Source of the DNA: Acinetobacter sp. SAAs474
Lineage (GTDB): Bacteria; Pseudomonadota; Gammaproteobacteria; Pseudomonadales; Moraxellaceae
Length of the DNA stretch: 64,000 nt
Direction of reading: 5' to 3'
NCBI RefSeq assembly: GCF_032823475.1
Contig: NZ_CP127915.1
Span: forward strand, 248,001 to 312,000
The notes beneath the pieces are model-generated. The model saw nothing but the letters and a program-made list of their open reading frames with translations, was not told the origin of the DNA and ran no database searches. The position numbers and the translations under genes are program-made. Every line of letters starts with the position of its first letter. Position 1 is the first letter of the stretch. Shown here piece after piece: positions 12,936-22,975 of the stretch.

Positions 12936-13082
12936 GGAAAACGGAAAACGGAAAACGGAAAACGGAAAACGGAAAACGGAAAACGGAAAACGGAAAACGG
13001 AAAACGGAAAACGGAAAACGGAAAACGGAAAACGGAAAACGGAAAACGGAAAACGGAAAACGGAAAACGGAAAACGGAAAAC
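12936..13082. repeat. 7-bp tandem repeat, 21 perfect units of GGAAAAC
   Basis: 147 bases of uninterrupted GGAAAAC with no substitution in any unit. Because 7 is not a multiple of 3, all three phases cycle. On the minus strand one frame stays open and would encode a repeating FRFPFSV peptide, but there is no ribosome site, so coding is unlikely. Perfect identity indicates recent expansion by slippage or ongoing homogenisation. It lies between the rRNA promoter and the terminator of the tRNA cluster. Confidence 0.95.
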
Positions 13083-13151
13083 CATGATCTTCGATCGAGC
13101 GATCATATAGTCATATATAAATAAAAATTGTTTGATGATAATTTTAGGCAT

Positions 13152-13178
13152 AAAAAAACCGCATTTAAGCGGATCTTT
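13152..13178 (-). terminator. Terminator of the tRNA cluster
   Basis: On the minus strand GATCCGC, a short loop, GCGG and a seven-T run, six bases beyond the last tRNA. Confidence 0.8.
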
Positions 13179-13183
13179 TTAAT

Positions 13184-13260
13184 TGGTCGGAGCAGTAGGA
13201 TTCGAACCTACGACCCCCTGGTCCCAAACCAGGTGCACTACCAGGCTGTGCTATGCTCCG
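13184..13260 (-). tRNA. tRNA-Pro (anticodon TGG), copy 2
   Basis: 77 bases with encoded CCA. Begins CGGAGCATAGCACAGCC; the anticodon loop reads TTTGGGA. Identical to the copy at 13499-13575. Confidence 0.97.
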
Positions 13261-13263
13261 AAT

Positions 13264-13340
13264 TGGGGTGAATGATGGGGCTCGAACCCACGACAACCGG
13301 AATCACAATCCGGGGCTCTACCAACTGAGCTACATCCACC
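13264..13340 (-). tRNA. tRNA-His (anticodon GTG)
   Basis: 77 bases with encoded CCA. Begins GGTGGATGTAGCTCAG; the anticodon loop reads TTGTGAT; the acceptor stem contains one G-T pair. Confidence 0.96.
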
Positions 13341-13378
13341 GTTACAACACTTTAGATTCTACATATCAAACGAGCCAA

Positions 13379-13455
13379 TGGCGCGCCTGACAGGATTCGA
13401 ACCTGTGACCATCCGCTTAGAAGGCGGATGCTCTATCCAACTGAGCTACAGGCGC
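13379..13455 (-). tRNA. tRNA-Arg (anticodon TCT)
   Basis: 77 bases with encoded CCA. Begins GCGCCTGTAGCTCAG; the anticodon loop reads CTTCTAA. Reads the rare AGA codon. Confidence 0.97.
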
Positions 13456-13498
13456 ATGACTGTTGATATAAAATATCAAGCTGTTTGCCTTGAAGAAT

Positions 13499-13575
13499 TG
13501 GTCGGAGCAGTAGGATTCGAACCTACGACCCCCTGGTCCCAAACCAGGTGCACTACCAGGCTGTGCTATGCTCCG
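13499..13575 (-). tRNA. tRNA-Pro (anticodon TGG), copy 1
   Basis: 77 bases with encoded CCA, nearest the cluster promoter and identical in sequence to the last tRNA of the cluster. Confidence 0.97.
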
Positions 13576-13622
13576 ATTCATCTCAGCTTTTTGTATCGAA
13601 CATGTCGTTCGGTACGGTGTGC

Positions 13623-13651
13623 ATTCTAGGCGTGACGCATCAAGACGTCAA
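13623..13651 (-). promoter_or_regulatory. Promoter of the Pro-Arg-His-Pro tRNA cluster
   Basis: TTGACG and TAGAAT with 17 bases between, on the minus strand, about 50 bases before the first tRNA. A GC-containing discriminator follows. Confidence 0.75.
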
Positions 13652-13728
13652 CACCTATATTTAAAAAAAATCAAAAAAATATCTCAAATGCTTATTTATC
13701 CAACACTTTAGGTATTTTTTAATCAATT

Positions 13729-14799
13729 TTAGCGTTTTAATGAAGCACTAAAAGCTAACATTCGATCTAAAGGCATTTTAGCACGCTCAGCCAAAGATCT
13801 CTCGACCTGTATCTCTTGATGGCCTTTTTGTAATACCTCAAGTATACCATCCAATTCATTCATCGCCATCCATGGACAATGTGCACAAGATCGACATGTT
13901 GCACCTTCACCTGCTGTCGGTGCTTCAATTAAAATTTTATCAGGAACTGCTTGTTGCATTTTGTAGAAAATACCACGATCTGTTGCCACAATTAGGCGTT
14001 GATGAGGTAATGTCTTCGCTGCTTGAATCAACTGTGATGTACTGCCAACTGCATCTGCAACATCCACCACAGATTCTGGTGATTCTGGATGAACCAATAC
14101 TGCTGCATCTGGATATAAAGCTTTCATCTGCTCAATACCACGTGCACGAAATTCTTCATGTACAATACAAGCACCATCCCAGAGCAACATTTTAGCCCCT
14201 GTTTTCTTTTCAATATAACGACCGAGATGCTGGTCTGGTGCCCAAATAATTTTTTCACCAAGACTATCTAGATGTTCAATAATTTCAACCGCACAGCTCG
14301 AAGTTACCACCCAGTCTGCACGGGCTTTGACTGCCGCTGAGGTATTGGCATAGACCACAACGGTATGGTCAGGATGCTGATCACAGAACTGGGCAAACTC
14401 ATGTTCTGGACAACCTAAATCCAAAGAACAGGTTGCTTCTAAAGTTGGCATTAAAATGGTTTTTTCTGGTGATAGGATTTTTGCCGTTTCACCCATAAAT
14501 TTTACACCAGCAACCAGTAGTGTTGTTGCTGTATGATCTCGACCAAATCTTGCCATTTCTAAAGAATCAGAAACACAACCACCGGTATATTCAGCCAATT
14601 CCTGAATCTCAGGATCACAATAATAATGTGCAACTAATACAGCATTACGCTTTTTTAATTCTTGATGAATTTTTTCAAATTTTCCCTTTTTTTCAGCATC
14701 GCTTAACGAGTAGGCTTTTGGCTCACCTATGCGGTCTAAATGCGCCTGTACAATAGATTTTGCATCATTAGCAATTAAGTTAGTCGCATCATTCATCAT
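13729..14799 (-). CDS. nadA: Quinolinate synthase NadA
   Basis: 356 residues. Condenses iminoaspartate with dihydroxyacetone phosphate to quinolinate in de novo NAD synthesis, using a [4Fe-4S] cluster. The probable cluster ligands are Cys124 ([10 protein letters not shown] region), Cys211 (DGACIVHE) and Cys308 ([15 protein letters not shown]). The early motif [27 protein letters not shown] binds substrate. The usual partner gene nadB is not in the window. It starts at one of two adjacent ATG codons; GAGAAG lies upstream of the first. The gene reads toward the tRNA cluster without a clear hairpin terminator. Confidence 0.96.
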   Translation of the reverse strand: MMNDATNLIANDAKSIVQAHLDRIGEPKAYSLSDAEKKGKFEKIHQELKKRNAVLVAHYYCDPEIQELAEYTGGCVSDSLEMARFGRDHTATTLLVAGVKFMGETAKILSPEKTILMPTLEATCSLDLGCPEHEFAQFCDQHPDHTVVVYANTSAAVKARADWVVTSSCAVEIIEHLDSLGEKIIWAPDQHLGRYIEKKTGAKMLLWDGACIVHEEFRARGIEQMKALYPDAAVLVHPESPESVVDVADAVGSTSQLIQAAKTLPHQRLIVATDRGIFYKMQQAVPDKILIEAPTAGEGATCRSCAHCPWMAMNELDGILEVLQKGHQEIQVERSLAERAKMPLDRMLAFSASLKR

Positions 14800-14886
14800 T
14801 GCGTCTTCTCTGTCCTTTTACTTGATTCACAAGCTTTTTGAATAACCAGCCAAACCACCACACTGGTCAATAAATAATATCGTGAT

Positions 14887-14912
14887 AAAAAAGCCTCACA
14901 AAGGAGGCTTTT
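14887..14912 (-). terminator. Terminator downstream of argJ
   Basis: On the minus strand AAAGCCTC and GAGGCTTT form the stem with a T run after it. Confidence 0.85.
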
Positions 14913-14924
14913 AAACACTTAGGA

Positions 14925-16145
14925 TTAAGATCGATAATCTGCGTTAATCTTGACATAATCATAAGACAAATCACAGGTATAAACCGTATCTTTTGATTGA
15001 CCACGCCCCAAATCCACACGAATAGTCATTTCTGACTGTGACATCACACGTGCACCCTCGGCCTCAGTATAATCTTCAGCAGCACCACCATCTTTACAGA
15101 TTTGTACATCATCCAACCAAACTTGAATTTTTTCAACGTCTAAATTCTGTACACCCGCATAACCAATGGCAGCCAAAATACGGCCCCAGTTTGGATCCGA
15201 AGCAAAAATTGCCGTTTTAACCAAAGGTGAATGGGCAATGCTGTAAGCAATATCACAACATTCTTGTGTATTTGCTCCACCTTCTACCGCCACAGTAATA
15301 AATTTAGTTGCACCTTCACCATCACGAATAATTAAATGTGCCAAACGCGTCATAATACGTTTTAACACCTCTAATACGACTGTATAACGTGCATCATCTA
15401 CCGAACTAATCTCAGTACCACCTGCCTGACCCGTTGCAGCAAAGATACATGAATCATTGGTCGAGGTATCACCATCTACAGTAATTCGGTTAAATGATAC
15501 ATTTACCGCTTCTTTTAATAATGTCTGTACCAATGTTTGGCTAATCGGGACATCCGTTGCGACATAACCTAACATCGTCGCCATATTAGGGCGAATCATC
15601 CCTGCCCCTTTAGAGATCCCCGTCATGCTATAGGTAATGCCATCGAGAATAAACTGTTCTGATGCCCCTTTAGGTGCTGTATCCGTAGTCATAATACCCG
15701 TTGCAGCATCTAACCAAGCATTTTCATTTAATGTATCCAATGCTGGCTGTAAACCATTGACTAATCGTTCAATCGGCAATTGCTCACCAATAACGCCAGT
15801 AGAAAATGGTAAAACCTCTTCAGCCATTACGCCTGCTCGTTCAGCCAACTGTGCACAGGTTATTTCTGCATTTTTTAAACCTGTTTTACCTGTACCAGCA
15901 TTAGCATTTCCGGTATTAATCACCAAGTAGCGCGGGTTAATCGTAGCCAAATGTGCTTTAGACACATGTACTGGTGCAGCACAAAATGCATTTTGAGTAA
16001 AAACACCAGCAACACGCGTTCCCTTTGAAAATTCAAAAATAACAAGGTCACGACGGTTCTGATATCGCACATAGGCTTCAGCTGTACCAATTCTTACACC
16101 TTTCACCACATACATGTGTGGCATAGACACGTCACCAACTGCCAT
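14925..16145 (-). CDS. argJ: Bifunctional glutamate N-acetyltransferase / ornithine acetyltransferase ArgJ
   Basis: 406 residues. Transfers acetyl from N-acetylornithine to glutamate, closing the cyclic arginine pathway; many ArgJ enzymes also use acetyl-CoA. The precursor cleaves itself before a threonine in the NMATMLG motif; here that gives Ala189/Thr190, with Thr190 the catalytic nucleophile of the beta chain. Other conserved pieces are [19 protein letters not shown] and the C-terminal [16 protein letters not shown]. No ribosome site is evident before the ATG. It stands alone, without other arg genes. Confidence 0.96.
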   Translation of the reverse strand: MAVGDVSMPHMYVVKGVRIGTAEAYVRYQNRRDLVIFEFSKGTRVAGVFTQNAFCAAPVHVSKAHLATINPRYLVINTGNANAGTGKTGLKNAEITCAQLAERAGVMAEEVLPFSTGVIGEQLPIERLVNGLQPALDTLNENAWLDAATGIMTTDTAPKGASEQFILDGITYSMTGISKGAGMIRPNMATMLGYVATDVPISQTLVQTLLKEAVNVSFNRITVDGDTSTNDSCIFAATGQAGGTEISSVDDARYTVVLEVLKRIMTRLAHLIIRDGEGATKFITVAVEGGANTQECCDIAYSIAHSPLVKTAIFASDPNWGRILAAIGYAGVQNLDVEKIQVWLDDVQICKDGGAAEDYTEAEGARVMSQSEMTIRVDLGRGQSKDTVYTCDLSYDYVKINADYRS

Positions 16146-16253
16146 TTTAAATTATCCAATTTAACTGATTAGAAAAAACTAGCTTAGATGAAATTACAGC
16201 AAAAATCGAGCTAAAGCAGTGAACAATATACGATAAATTTCATTTTAGCTGAT

Positions 16254-16281
16254 AAAAAACCAGCACAAGTGGCTGGTTTAT
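16254..16281. terminator. Hairpin terminator between argJ upstream region and small secreted protein gene
   Basis: Stem AAACCAGC with GCTGGTTT flanked by A and T runs; most useful to the minus-strand gene at 16333. Confidence 0.7.
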
Positions 16282-16332
16282 ACTTAAGTATAAGTATTCA
16301 TCAAGTCTCTAATCTTGCATTGATACTTTCAA

Positions 16333-16668
16333 TTATTTAGATAAATCAATCAATGCTTGAGTTGCTATTTGCTGACTTTCTGGGGATAACGCAGGGTTTT
16401 TTGCCACAATACGCTGTGCATTAACCGCATTTGCTGCAGCAATCGCTTGCGTTTGTAAAACAACCGGACGCTGTTGTTCATTTGGAATAGTATATTGAAT
16501 ACCTGTGCGTGGACTCACCACGGTAGATTGACCATTAATACTTTGTACTTGTGTGGTCACAGGTGTAATGACATCTTGTATTTTTTCCACTGGCACAATT
16601 GACTTTGCCATCGTCATACCAGAAATTGTTACTGTTGTTAGCATTAAAGCTGTCATTAATTTTTTCAT
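16333..16668 (-). CDS. Small exported protein of unknown function
   Basis: 111 residues. Residues 1-21 form a Sec signal (MKKLMTALMLTTVTISGMTMA) with a cleavage site before KS. The mature part is about 90 residues, rich in Gln, Ala, Val and Pro, with no cysteine and no recognised domain; it reads as a small periplasmic protein with an Ala-rich helical C-terminus. It is a single gene with its own downstream hairpin. I do not recognise a family. Confidence 0.7.
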   Translation of the reverse strand: MKKLMTALMLTTVTISGMTMAKSIVPVEKIQDVITPVTTQVQSINGQSTVVSPRTGIQYTIPNEQQRPVVLQTQAIAAANAVNAQRIVAKNPALSPESQQIATQALIDLSK

Positions 16669-16844
16669 TGGATACCTATATTCATTTTCATTTAGATCTA
16701 AATATCATGAAATGGCAATTGATTTGCTTTTTTTAAAAAAAATCAAACACAAAACTTATGCACTAAAGACAACAAAGACAGAACCAATGCCCTGCCTCTG
16801 TTTATCATCACATTAGATTGAAGCTCACCCCAACCTAGAATCGC

Positions 16845-19562
16845 TTAAATTTTACCATGACATTGTTTGTATTTTAAACCAGATCCACAAGGGCAGGCTG
16901 CATTACGACTCGTTGGTGGTATAATTGCCTGTTGATCATTAAGTGTACCTTGCTGCTCAACCCACTCACCATCGACTAAATTTTCATCACCATCATGATG
17001 AGATAAATTTAACTGCATCGCTTCTGCCTGAGCTTGTTGCTGTGCCTCTAAGCGTGCTAACTCTTCTGGTGTTGGAATATGCACACGTGATAAATCACTC
17101 ACCACATCTGCCTTAATTGCACCTAACATATTTACAAACAGGTTAAAAGCTTCTTTTTTATACTCTTGCTCTGGATTCTTTTGTGCATAACCACGTAAGT
17201 GAATTCCTTGACGTAAGTAGTCCATAGCGGCCAAATGGTCTTTCCAGTGACGATCCAACGAATTGAGCATAAAATGACGCTCAAGCATCGCTGCAGACTC
17301 ATCTCCCATATTACTACGGCGCTCACGGTAACGCTGTACGATTTCATCCGCAATACGTTCAACCAATGCCTCTTCATCTAAACGACGATCTTCTTCAAGC
17401 CATTGGCTCACAGGTAGATCAACAGCAAGATCTTCACGTAATGCAACTTCTAGACCCGCAATATCCCATTGATCATGTATCGACTCAGGTGGTACATAAT
17501 TTGCAATTAAACCTTTTGCAACTTCTCGATGCATTTCTTCAATATAATCTTGTAAGCTTTCTTCAGCCAAAACATCATCGCGTTGCGAATAAATAATTTT
17601 ACGCTGTTCATTATTGACATCGTCATACTTTAATAAGTTTTTCCGGATATCAAAGTTACGTGCTTCTACTTTTCGCTGTGCATTTTCAATCGAACGAGAA
17701 ACCATTTTATGTTCAATAGCTTCATCTTCTTTCAAACCCATAGCACGCATCATGGCTACAATTCGATCACCAGCAAAGATACGCATTAAATCATCTTCAA
17801 GTGACAAGTAGAAACGCGATACACCAGGATCACCTTGACGACCTGCACGACCACGTAACTGATTATCGATTCGACGAGATTCATGTCGTTCTGAACCAAT
17901 GATATGTAAACCACCTGATGCTAAAACTGCATCATGATTATGTTGCCATTCATCTTTAAGCCGCTGCTCATCCTCTGCTGTTGGTTGCTCAATTTTTGCC
18001 AGTAATGCTTTCCAGTTACCACCCAATAGAATATCTGTACCACGACCTGCCATATTGGTGGCAATTGTCACAGCTTTAGGTGCACCGGCCTGTGCAATAA
18101 TATCTGCTTCGCGTTCATGCTGTTTGGCATTCAGTACTTCATGTTGAATGCCTGCATTACGCAAATGATCAGACAGAATTTCAGAAGCTTCAATCGTTGC
18201 CGTACCAATCAAGATAGGTGCTACACCTGCTTCTTGGATCCGTTTAATTTCTTGGATAATCGCGGTATATTTACCATTACGATTTAAGTAAATTAAATCA
18301 TTTTGGTCATCACGAATCATAGGACGATGGGTTGGAATGAGTACCACATCCAAACCATAAATTTCTTTCATTTCTGCAGCTTCGGTATCTGCGGTCCCTG
18401 TCATACCAGAAAGTTTTTTATATAGACGGAAGTAATTTTGGAATGTTGTAGTGGCCAGCGTTTGGTTTTCTGGCTGAATTTGCAGACCTTCTTTTGCTTC
18501 TACCGCTTGATGTAAGCCTTCAGACCAACGACGGCCTGGCATGGTACGACCAGTATTTTCATCAACAATAATCACTTCACCATCATGAATAATATAATGG
18601 ACATTACGTTGATACAGAAAATGTGCTCGAATCGCTGCACTGACATGATGAACTAAATTTAAATTTGCTGCAGAATACAAACTCTCTCCTTCTGCAAGCA
18701 AGCCCATACTAATTAACTCAGATTCAACTGTTTCATAACCAATTTCCGTCATTTCCACAGAACGTTGTTTTTCATCGATCCAGAAATGGCCACCATCTAC
18801 AACTTTTTCTTCTTTTTGTGGATGAAGCTTTGGTGGAATAGAGTTAATTGCAGCATAGAGTTGCGAAGAGTCTTCGCTTTGTCCAGAAATAATTAATGGT
18901 GTTCGTGCTTCATCAATTAAAATCGAGTCAACTTCATCAATAATGGCATAAATCAGACCACGTTGTTTTTTCTCTGCCAGAGAAAATACCATGTTGTCAC
19001 GCAGATAATCGAAACCAAACTCGTTATTGGTTCCATAGGTAATATCAGCCTGATAAGCCAAAGATTTTTCCATTGGATCTTGCATCGAATAGATAATTCC
19101 AATGCTTAATCCTAAAAACTCAAATAATGGTCGATTGAGTTCAGCATCACGTTGTGCCAAGTAATCATTCACGGTAATCACATGAACGCCTTGACCACTT
19201 ATTGCATTCAAATAACAGGCAAGGGTTCCCATTAATGTTTTACCTTCACCGGTACGCATTTCAGCAATTTTACCTTCATGAAGTGTAATACCACCAATAA
19301 GCTGCACATCATAATGGCGCATACCCATAATACGCTTTGCTGCTTCACGACAAACAGCAAATGCCTCTGGCATTAATTTGTCTAGACTTTCACCATTCTT
19401 ATAACGTTGTTTAAATTCTTCGGTTTTCGCAGATAAGTCTGCATCGCTTAAGGCAGATATCGTCGGCTCGAGCGCATTAATCTTTTCAACGATTTTACGC
19501 ATACGTTTGAGTTCGCGCTCATTTTTAGTACCGAAGATTCCTCCGATCAGACTTGCCAACAT
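16845..19562 (-). CDS. secA: Preprotein translocase ATPase SecA
   Basis: 905 residues, the normal length. The motor drives proteins through SecYEG. Visible in order are [20 protein letters not shown] (Walker A), [23 protein letters not shown] (Walker B/DEAD-like), the preprotein cross-linking domain, [61 protein letters not shown], and the C-terminal zinc site [14 protein letters not shown] that binds SecB and phospholipid. No secM-like leader is seen upstream. Confidence 0.98.
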   Translation of the reverse strand: MLASLIGGIFGTKNERELKRMRKIVEKINALEPTISALSDADLSAKTEEFKQRYKNGESLDKLMPEAFAVCREAAKRIMGMRHYDVQLIGGITLHEGKIAEMRTGEGKTLMGTLACYLNAISGQGVHVITVNDYLAQRDAELNRPLFEFLGLSIGIIYSMQDPMEKSLAYQADITYGTNNEFGFDYLRDNMVFSLAEKKQRGLIYAIIDEVDSILIDEARTPLIISGQSEDSSQLYAAINSIPPKLHPQKEEKVVDGGHFWIDEKQRSVEMTEIGYETVESELISMGLLAEGESLYSAANLNLVHHVSAAIRAHFLYQRNVHYIIHDGEVIIVDENTGRTMPGRRWSEGLHQAVEAKEGLQIQPENQTLATTTFQNYFRLYKKLSGMTGTADTEAAEMKEIYGLDVVLIPTHRPMIRDDQNDLIYLNRNGKYTAIIQEIKRIQEAGVAPILIGTATIEASEILSDHLRNAGIQHEVLNAKQHEREADIIAQAGAPKAVTIATNMAGRGTDILLGGNWKALLAKIEQPTAEDEQRLKDEWQHNHDAVLASGGLHIIGSERHESRRIDNQLRGRAGRQGDPGVSRFYLSLEDDLMRIFAGDRIVAMMRAMGLKEDEAIEHKMVSRSIENAQRKVEARNFDIRKNLLKYDDVNNEQRKIIYSQRDDVLAEESLQDYIEEMHREVAKGLIANYVPPESIHDQWDIAGLEVALREDLAVDLPVSQWLEEDRRLDEEALVERIADEIVQRYRERRSNMGDESAAMLERHFMLNSLDRHWKDHLAAMDYLRQGIHLRGYAQKNPEQEYKKEAFNLFVNMLGAIKADVVSDLSRVHIPTPEELARLEAQQQAQAEAMQLNLSHHDGDENLVDGEWVEQQGTLNDQQAIIPPTSRNAACPCGSGLKYKQCHGKI

Positions 19563-19999
19563 GAATAGACTCTCTAAATCTTGCTTGTCAATTAAATAAG
19601 TTTTTTATCAATCATTATTATGGTGTCAGAAATGTGAACTACAAGTGTTTTGCACCAAACACATCAAAAAAACTATTGACCTTCTGTGTAAACATAAAAC
19701 ATCAGGGCAAATAATGTATCAAATTTTAAACAGATGTTATAGAAATAGTTTGGATTTGGTCATTTGTTTTTCTATTGGAATTTTTAAGCTGATCTAAAAA
19801 ACTCATCAAAATATGGGTTTAATCAATAAATCATACCAAGATATCACGCGTTATTTAGGTCATCATCTCCAATAAAACAGCATGAGTAGAACATGAAATA
19901 TACTATAAGATATCAATTCTTTATACATGTAAACACGATTTACTTATCGAATAATCACACTGAATGCATCCCCTTCACCAACAGTACAGGATAGCGAGC
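19563..19999. other. Intergenic region between secA and the secreted phosphatase gene
   Basis: About 440 bases between two divergent genes. It is AT-rich and must hold both promoters, but I could not assign -10/-35 pairs with confidence. No small gene with a good ribosome site was seen. Confidence 0.5.
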
Positions 20000-20590
20000 A
20001 TGATAAAATTATTTTATATTACTTTATTAAGTATTATCAGCTACATCAATCTTAACTCTTCCTTATATGCAGCTACCGATATAGCCACAGAACGGCCAGC
20101 ACATTGGGCCACTTTGATTTCCTCGCAACATAACTTTTATCAAATTAGTCCTTTTTTATTTCGCAGTGAACAACCTGCTCAAAATTTGATTCCATTACTG
20201 CAATATTATCAAATTAATACCGTGATTAATCTAAGAAGTTCAGATAAGAAGGATCAACAAGCATTTAAAAATACATCCGTCGAATTAGTCCATATCCCCA
20301 TTCATACTTGGGCGATTTCAAAACAAGATCTACTTCAAATCATGCAAGTCATTCAAACGGCAAAACAACAGCAAAAAAATGTGTTAATTCATTGTTATCA
20401 TGGTTCTGATCGTACAGGAGCAAGTATTGCCATGTATCGAATTATTTTTGAGCATTGGTCAATTGAAGATGCGCTTAATGAAATGCAAAATGGGGGATAC
20501 GGTTTTCATCCGATTTGGTTCAATATTAAAAAATTATTTACACCTGAAAATATACAATGGATTCAACAACAACTGCAGCATCCAGTATAA
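20000..20590 (+). CDS. Exported dual-specificity/tyrosine phosphatase-like protein
   Basis: 196 residues from the preferred ATG, which has AGGA about eight bases upstream and gives a clean signal peptide (hydrophobic residues 3-24, probable cut after LYA). An ATG twelve codons upstream lacks a ribosome site. The catalytic loop is HCYHGSDRTGAS, a CX5R motif with Cys132 as nucleophile and Arg138 for phosphate. An Asp-containing general-acid loop is not obvious. Similar to bacterial exported DSP/PTP-like enzymes; the substrate (phosphoprotein, phosphoinositide or phytate-like) is unknown. Confidence 0.82.
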   Translation: MIKLFYITLLSIISYINLNSSLYAATDIATERPAHWATLISSQHNFYQISPFLFRSEQPAQNLIPLLQYYQINTVINLRSSDKKDQQAFKNTSVELVHIPIHTWAISKQDLLQIMQVIQTAKQQQKNVLIHCYHGSDRTGASIAMYRIIFEHWSIEDALNEMQNGGYGFHPIWFNIKKLFTPENIQWIQQQLQHPV

Positions 20591-20610
20591 AAAACCAAAT
20601 AAACACACAG

Positions 20611-20626
20611 CAATACAGCTGTATTG
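20611..20626. other. Perfect 16-bp palindrome
   Basis: CAATACAGCTGTATTG between two convergent genes. No T run follows, so it is a weak terminator candidate at best. Confidence 0.4.
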
Positions 20627-20681
20627 ACTAAAGTTTATATCGGCTTAGCATCCATGCTGATCAACAATCATTGATCGCCCT

Positions 20682-21701
20682 TTAATTTCGTTTATCTAAA
20701 GGTACCCACTCAATAATCCATGCTGACTTCATACCCAAACTTTCATCAGCTGCAACTTTTTTACGTATATTATCTGCCGCCTCTCGATCTTTTGCTGGTC
20801 CAACCATTAAGCGAATCCCTTTAGACGTTGGACTTTTGGTAATTTTATACCCTTTCGCTCTAAGTTTTGCTGCCAAAGCATCGGCATTAGCCTGATTGGC
20901 TGCCAAAGCAACTTGTACCATCCACTGCTTATCACCATGTTCAAGAATATCTCTTGCACGCTCTGCTTCAGCCTTTTTCTTGTCTTCAGCTTTACGCGCG
21001 TCTTCTAAACGTTTCTTTTTTTCCTCAGCTTTACGCGCGTCTTCTAAACGTTTCTGTTTTTCTTCAGCTTTACGCGTTTCTTCTGAACGTTTCTGTTTTT
21101 CTTCAGCCTTACGGGCTTCCTCTAAACGCTTCTTTTTTTCCTCAGCCTGCCTATTTTCATCGGCCGCTTTACGCTCAGCTTCTTTCTTGGCTTGTTCTAC
21201 TTTTAAATGCTGTGCCTTTTGCTGCTCTGTTTTTTTCTGCGCTGCATTTTGTTCAGCATCCAATCGTTTCTGTTTGACTTTCTCATCTTCAATTAATTCA
21301 GGTGGAATGTTATCAGAGCTTTGCTGAGCAGCCATCTTGCGTGCATTAATTGCAGCATATTCCTCTGCAGCTTTACGTGCAGCATCTGCCTCAGCTTGTT
21401 GCTGCATAGCCAAGTATTCTGCAGCACGTGCCTCTTGCTCCGCAAGCGCTTTTTCACGTGCACGTTTTTGTTCTGCCAGCAATCTTTTTTCTGTTTCAAC
21501 ATCAACAGTTAATGGTTGTAATGCCGTCATACCAGCGTTGGCTTGATGGTCTTTAGATTGCACTTGTCCAGCCAAATCAGGTTGTTGTATTCGATTTTGA
21601 TGTATTTCTTCTTTGCCTTTAAGCAGTAGTGCTGCCAACAAAACACCGCCACCCAATAAAACAACACCGCCCATCCAACGTTGTTTATTATTCATTGACA
21701 T
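20682..21701 (-). CDS. SPOR-domain membrane protein with Lys/Glu/Ala-rich coiled coil
   Basis: About 339 residues. Order: short cytosolic start, one membrane helix (MGGVVLLGGGVLLAALLLKG), a long charged coiled coil, and a C-terminal SPOR domain (WMVQVALAANQANADALAAKLRAKGYKITK). SPOR domains bind denuded peptidoglycan at the septum, so a cell-division role is likely (FtsN/DedD class). The coiled coil contains 13-residue repeats based on KAEEKKKRLEDAR, encoded by near-identical 39-bp units. The start MSMNNKQRW overlaps the end of folC by ten bases; a GGAG lies upstream. The gene is last in the trpA-accD-folC unit. Confidence 0.85.
   Translation of the reverse strand: MSMNNKQRWMGGVVLLGGGVLLAALLLKGKEEIHQNRIQQPDLAGQVQSKDHQANAGMTALQPLTVDVETEKRLLAEQKRAREKALAEQEARAAEYLAMQQQAEADAARKAAEEYAAINARKMAAQQSSDNIPPELIEDEKVKQKRLDAEQNAAQKKTEQQKAQHLKVEQAKKEAERKAADENRQAEEKKKRLEEARKAEEKQKRSEETRKAEEKQKRLEDARKAEEKKKRLEDARKAEDKKKAEAERARDILEHGDKQWMVQVALAANQANADALAAKLRAKGYKITKSPTSKGIRLMVGPAKDREAADNIRKKVAADESLGMKSAWIIEWVPLDKRN
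20991..21146 (-). repeat. 39-bp coding tandem repeat, four units
   Basis: Units begin at 20991, 21030, 21069 and 21108, exactly 39 bases apart. They encode the 13-residue coiled-coil repeat of the SPOR protein. The first two units are nearly identical, the others show a few changes, so copy number may vary between strains without shifting frame. Confidence 0.85.
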
Positions 21702-22975
21702 GTTTCTAAATACTCCCATACGGCTTCAAGCGTATGAAATGAACCACACACTAAAATCAGCTGATTATTGTTTGTTTCATTCAGCGCTGATTCAAAAGCC
21801 ATTTGCACACTGTTGTAGTGCTGCACATGTTCACCGTCTAATGCATCATTCAATTGCACTATATCTGCTGCACGGGGAACGGTTAATGCCGCAATTTTCC
21901 AGTGTTTGACCGTTCCTTTCAACACATTCACCACAGATGATATATCTTTGTCTGTCAGCATTGAAAATACACTGACAACTTCGGTGTAATGTTTATGATG
22001 TTTTAAATAATTAAGCAATTGATTTAACAAAAAATCAACACCATGAGGATTATGACCAGCATCAAAAATGACAGTCTTCCCCTGTACCTGACGAATTTCA
22101 AAACGCCCTGCGAGTTTAGCCTCAACAATCCCCTGAGCAATCGCCTGTTGAGAAATAGTCAAATCACTTAACAACAGTGCCGCAACTGCAGTCGAAATAT
22201 TTTCTAATGCCAATGTTCCTAAAGGTAGTCTTAACGTTACACCCGGTGCAGCAAATATCCACCCTTGACCATCTGCAGCCAGTTGATAAAAATAATCACG
22301 ATTTAAGGCATATAAAGAGGCATGACATTGCATAGCTTTATCTTGAATTGCTTGCGGCAGCATTTGCTGTCCACCAAAAATAACGGGAATATCTGGACGA
22401 ATAATTCCTGCTTTTTCATAGGCAATTTTTTCAATGGTATCACCTAACCAATCGGTATGATCTAAACCAATATTGGTAATAACAGCGATATCTGGATCAA
22501 CCACATTGACGACATCTAAACGACCACCTAGTCCGACCTCAAGCACCCAGACATCACATTGCTGTGCCTTAAAAATGACAAAAGCAGCCAGTGTTGTCGC
22601 TTCAAAAAAAGACAATGTTAATTGACAGTCTCGACGTGCTTGATCAACCTGCACAAAAGCATCGATCAAGGTTTGATCATCAACCTCAAGACCATTTAAT
22701 TTCACACGTTCATTAAAATGGTAAATATGTGGCGATTGATAAAGACCTACACGATAACCTTGAGCATTCAATATGGCCGCCAAGGTGGTGGTGGTTGATC
22801 CCTTACCATTTGTACCAGCAACGGTAATGACTTTTGCATCAGGACGAGTGACTGCCAATTTTTCAGCAATTGGAATCACTCTTTCTAGACCAAGATCTAT
22901 ACCCGTAACATGAACATGGCTCCAGTACTCGAGCCATGTACTTAAAGAATCAGAGACAAGTGGAGCGTTGTTCAA
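21692..22975 (-). CDS. folC: Bifunctional folylpolyglutamate / dihydrofolate synthase FolC
   Basis: 427 residues. Adds glutamate to dihydropteroate and polyglutamylates folates. Mur-ligase ATP loop VAGTNGKGSTTTTLAAIL, then SPHIYHFNERVKLNG, the Mg-binding LEVGLGGRLDVVN, ITNIGLDHTDWLG, and FDAGHNPHG in the C-terminal domain. Its ATG overlaps the accD stop by four bases, so the two are translationally coupled. Confidence 0.96.
   Translation of the reverse strand: MNNAPLVSDSLSTWLEYWSHVHVTGIDLGLERVIPIAEKLAVTRPDAKVITVAGTNGKGSTTTTLAAILNAQGYRVGLYQSPHIYHFNERVKLNGLEVDDQTLIDAFVQVDQARRDCQLTLSFFEATTLAAFVIFKAQQCDVWVLEVGLGGRLDVVNVVDPDIAVITNIGLDHTDWLGDTIEKIAYEKAGIIRPDIPVIFGGQQMLPQAIQDKAMQCHASLYALNRDYFYQLAADGQGWIFAAPGVTLRLPLGTLALENISTAVAALLLSDLTISQQAIAQGIVEAKLAGRFEIRQVQGKTVIFDAGHNPHGVDFLLNQLLNYLKHHKHYTEVVSVFSMLTDKDISSVVNVLKGTVKHWKIAALTVPRAADIVQLNDALDGEHVQHYNSVQMAFESALNETNNNQLILVCGSFHTLEAVWEYLETCQ

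Noticed and set aside
12936..13082. Possible CRISPR array
   Set aside because: Units are 7 bases with no spacers and there are no cas genes.
12918..13151. 77-codon minus-strand frame with repeating FRFPFSV peptide
   Set aside because: It is only the translation of the 7-bp repeat; it has no ribosome site, and the flanking residues are unlike any protein.
13378..13629. 83-codon frame
   Set aside because: It runs through tRNA-Arg and tRNA-Pro; apparent similarity to database proteins of this kind comes from mis-annotated tRNA genes.
20896..21546. Several plus-strand frames with Ser/Ala/Phe-rich repeats
   Set aside because: They are antisense shadows of the repeats of the SPOR protein gene.
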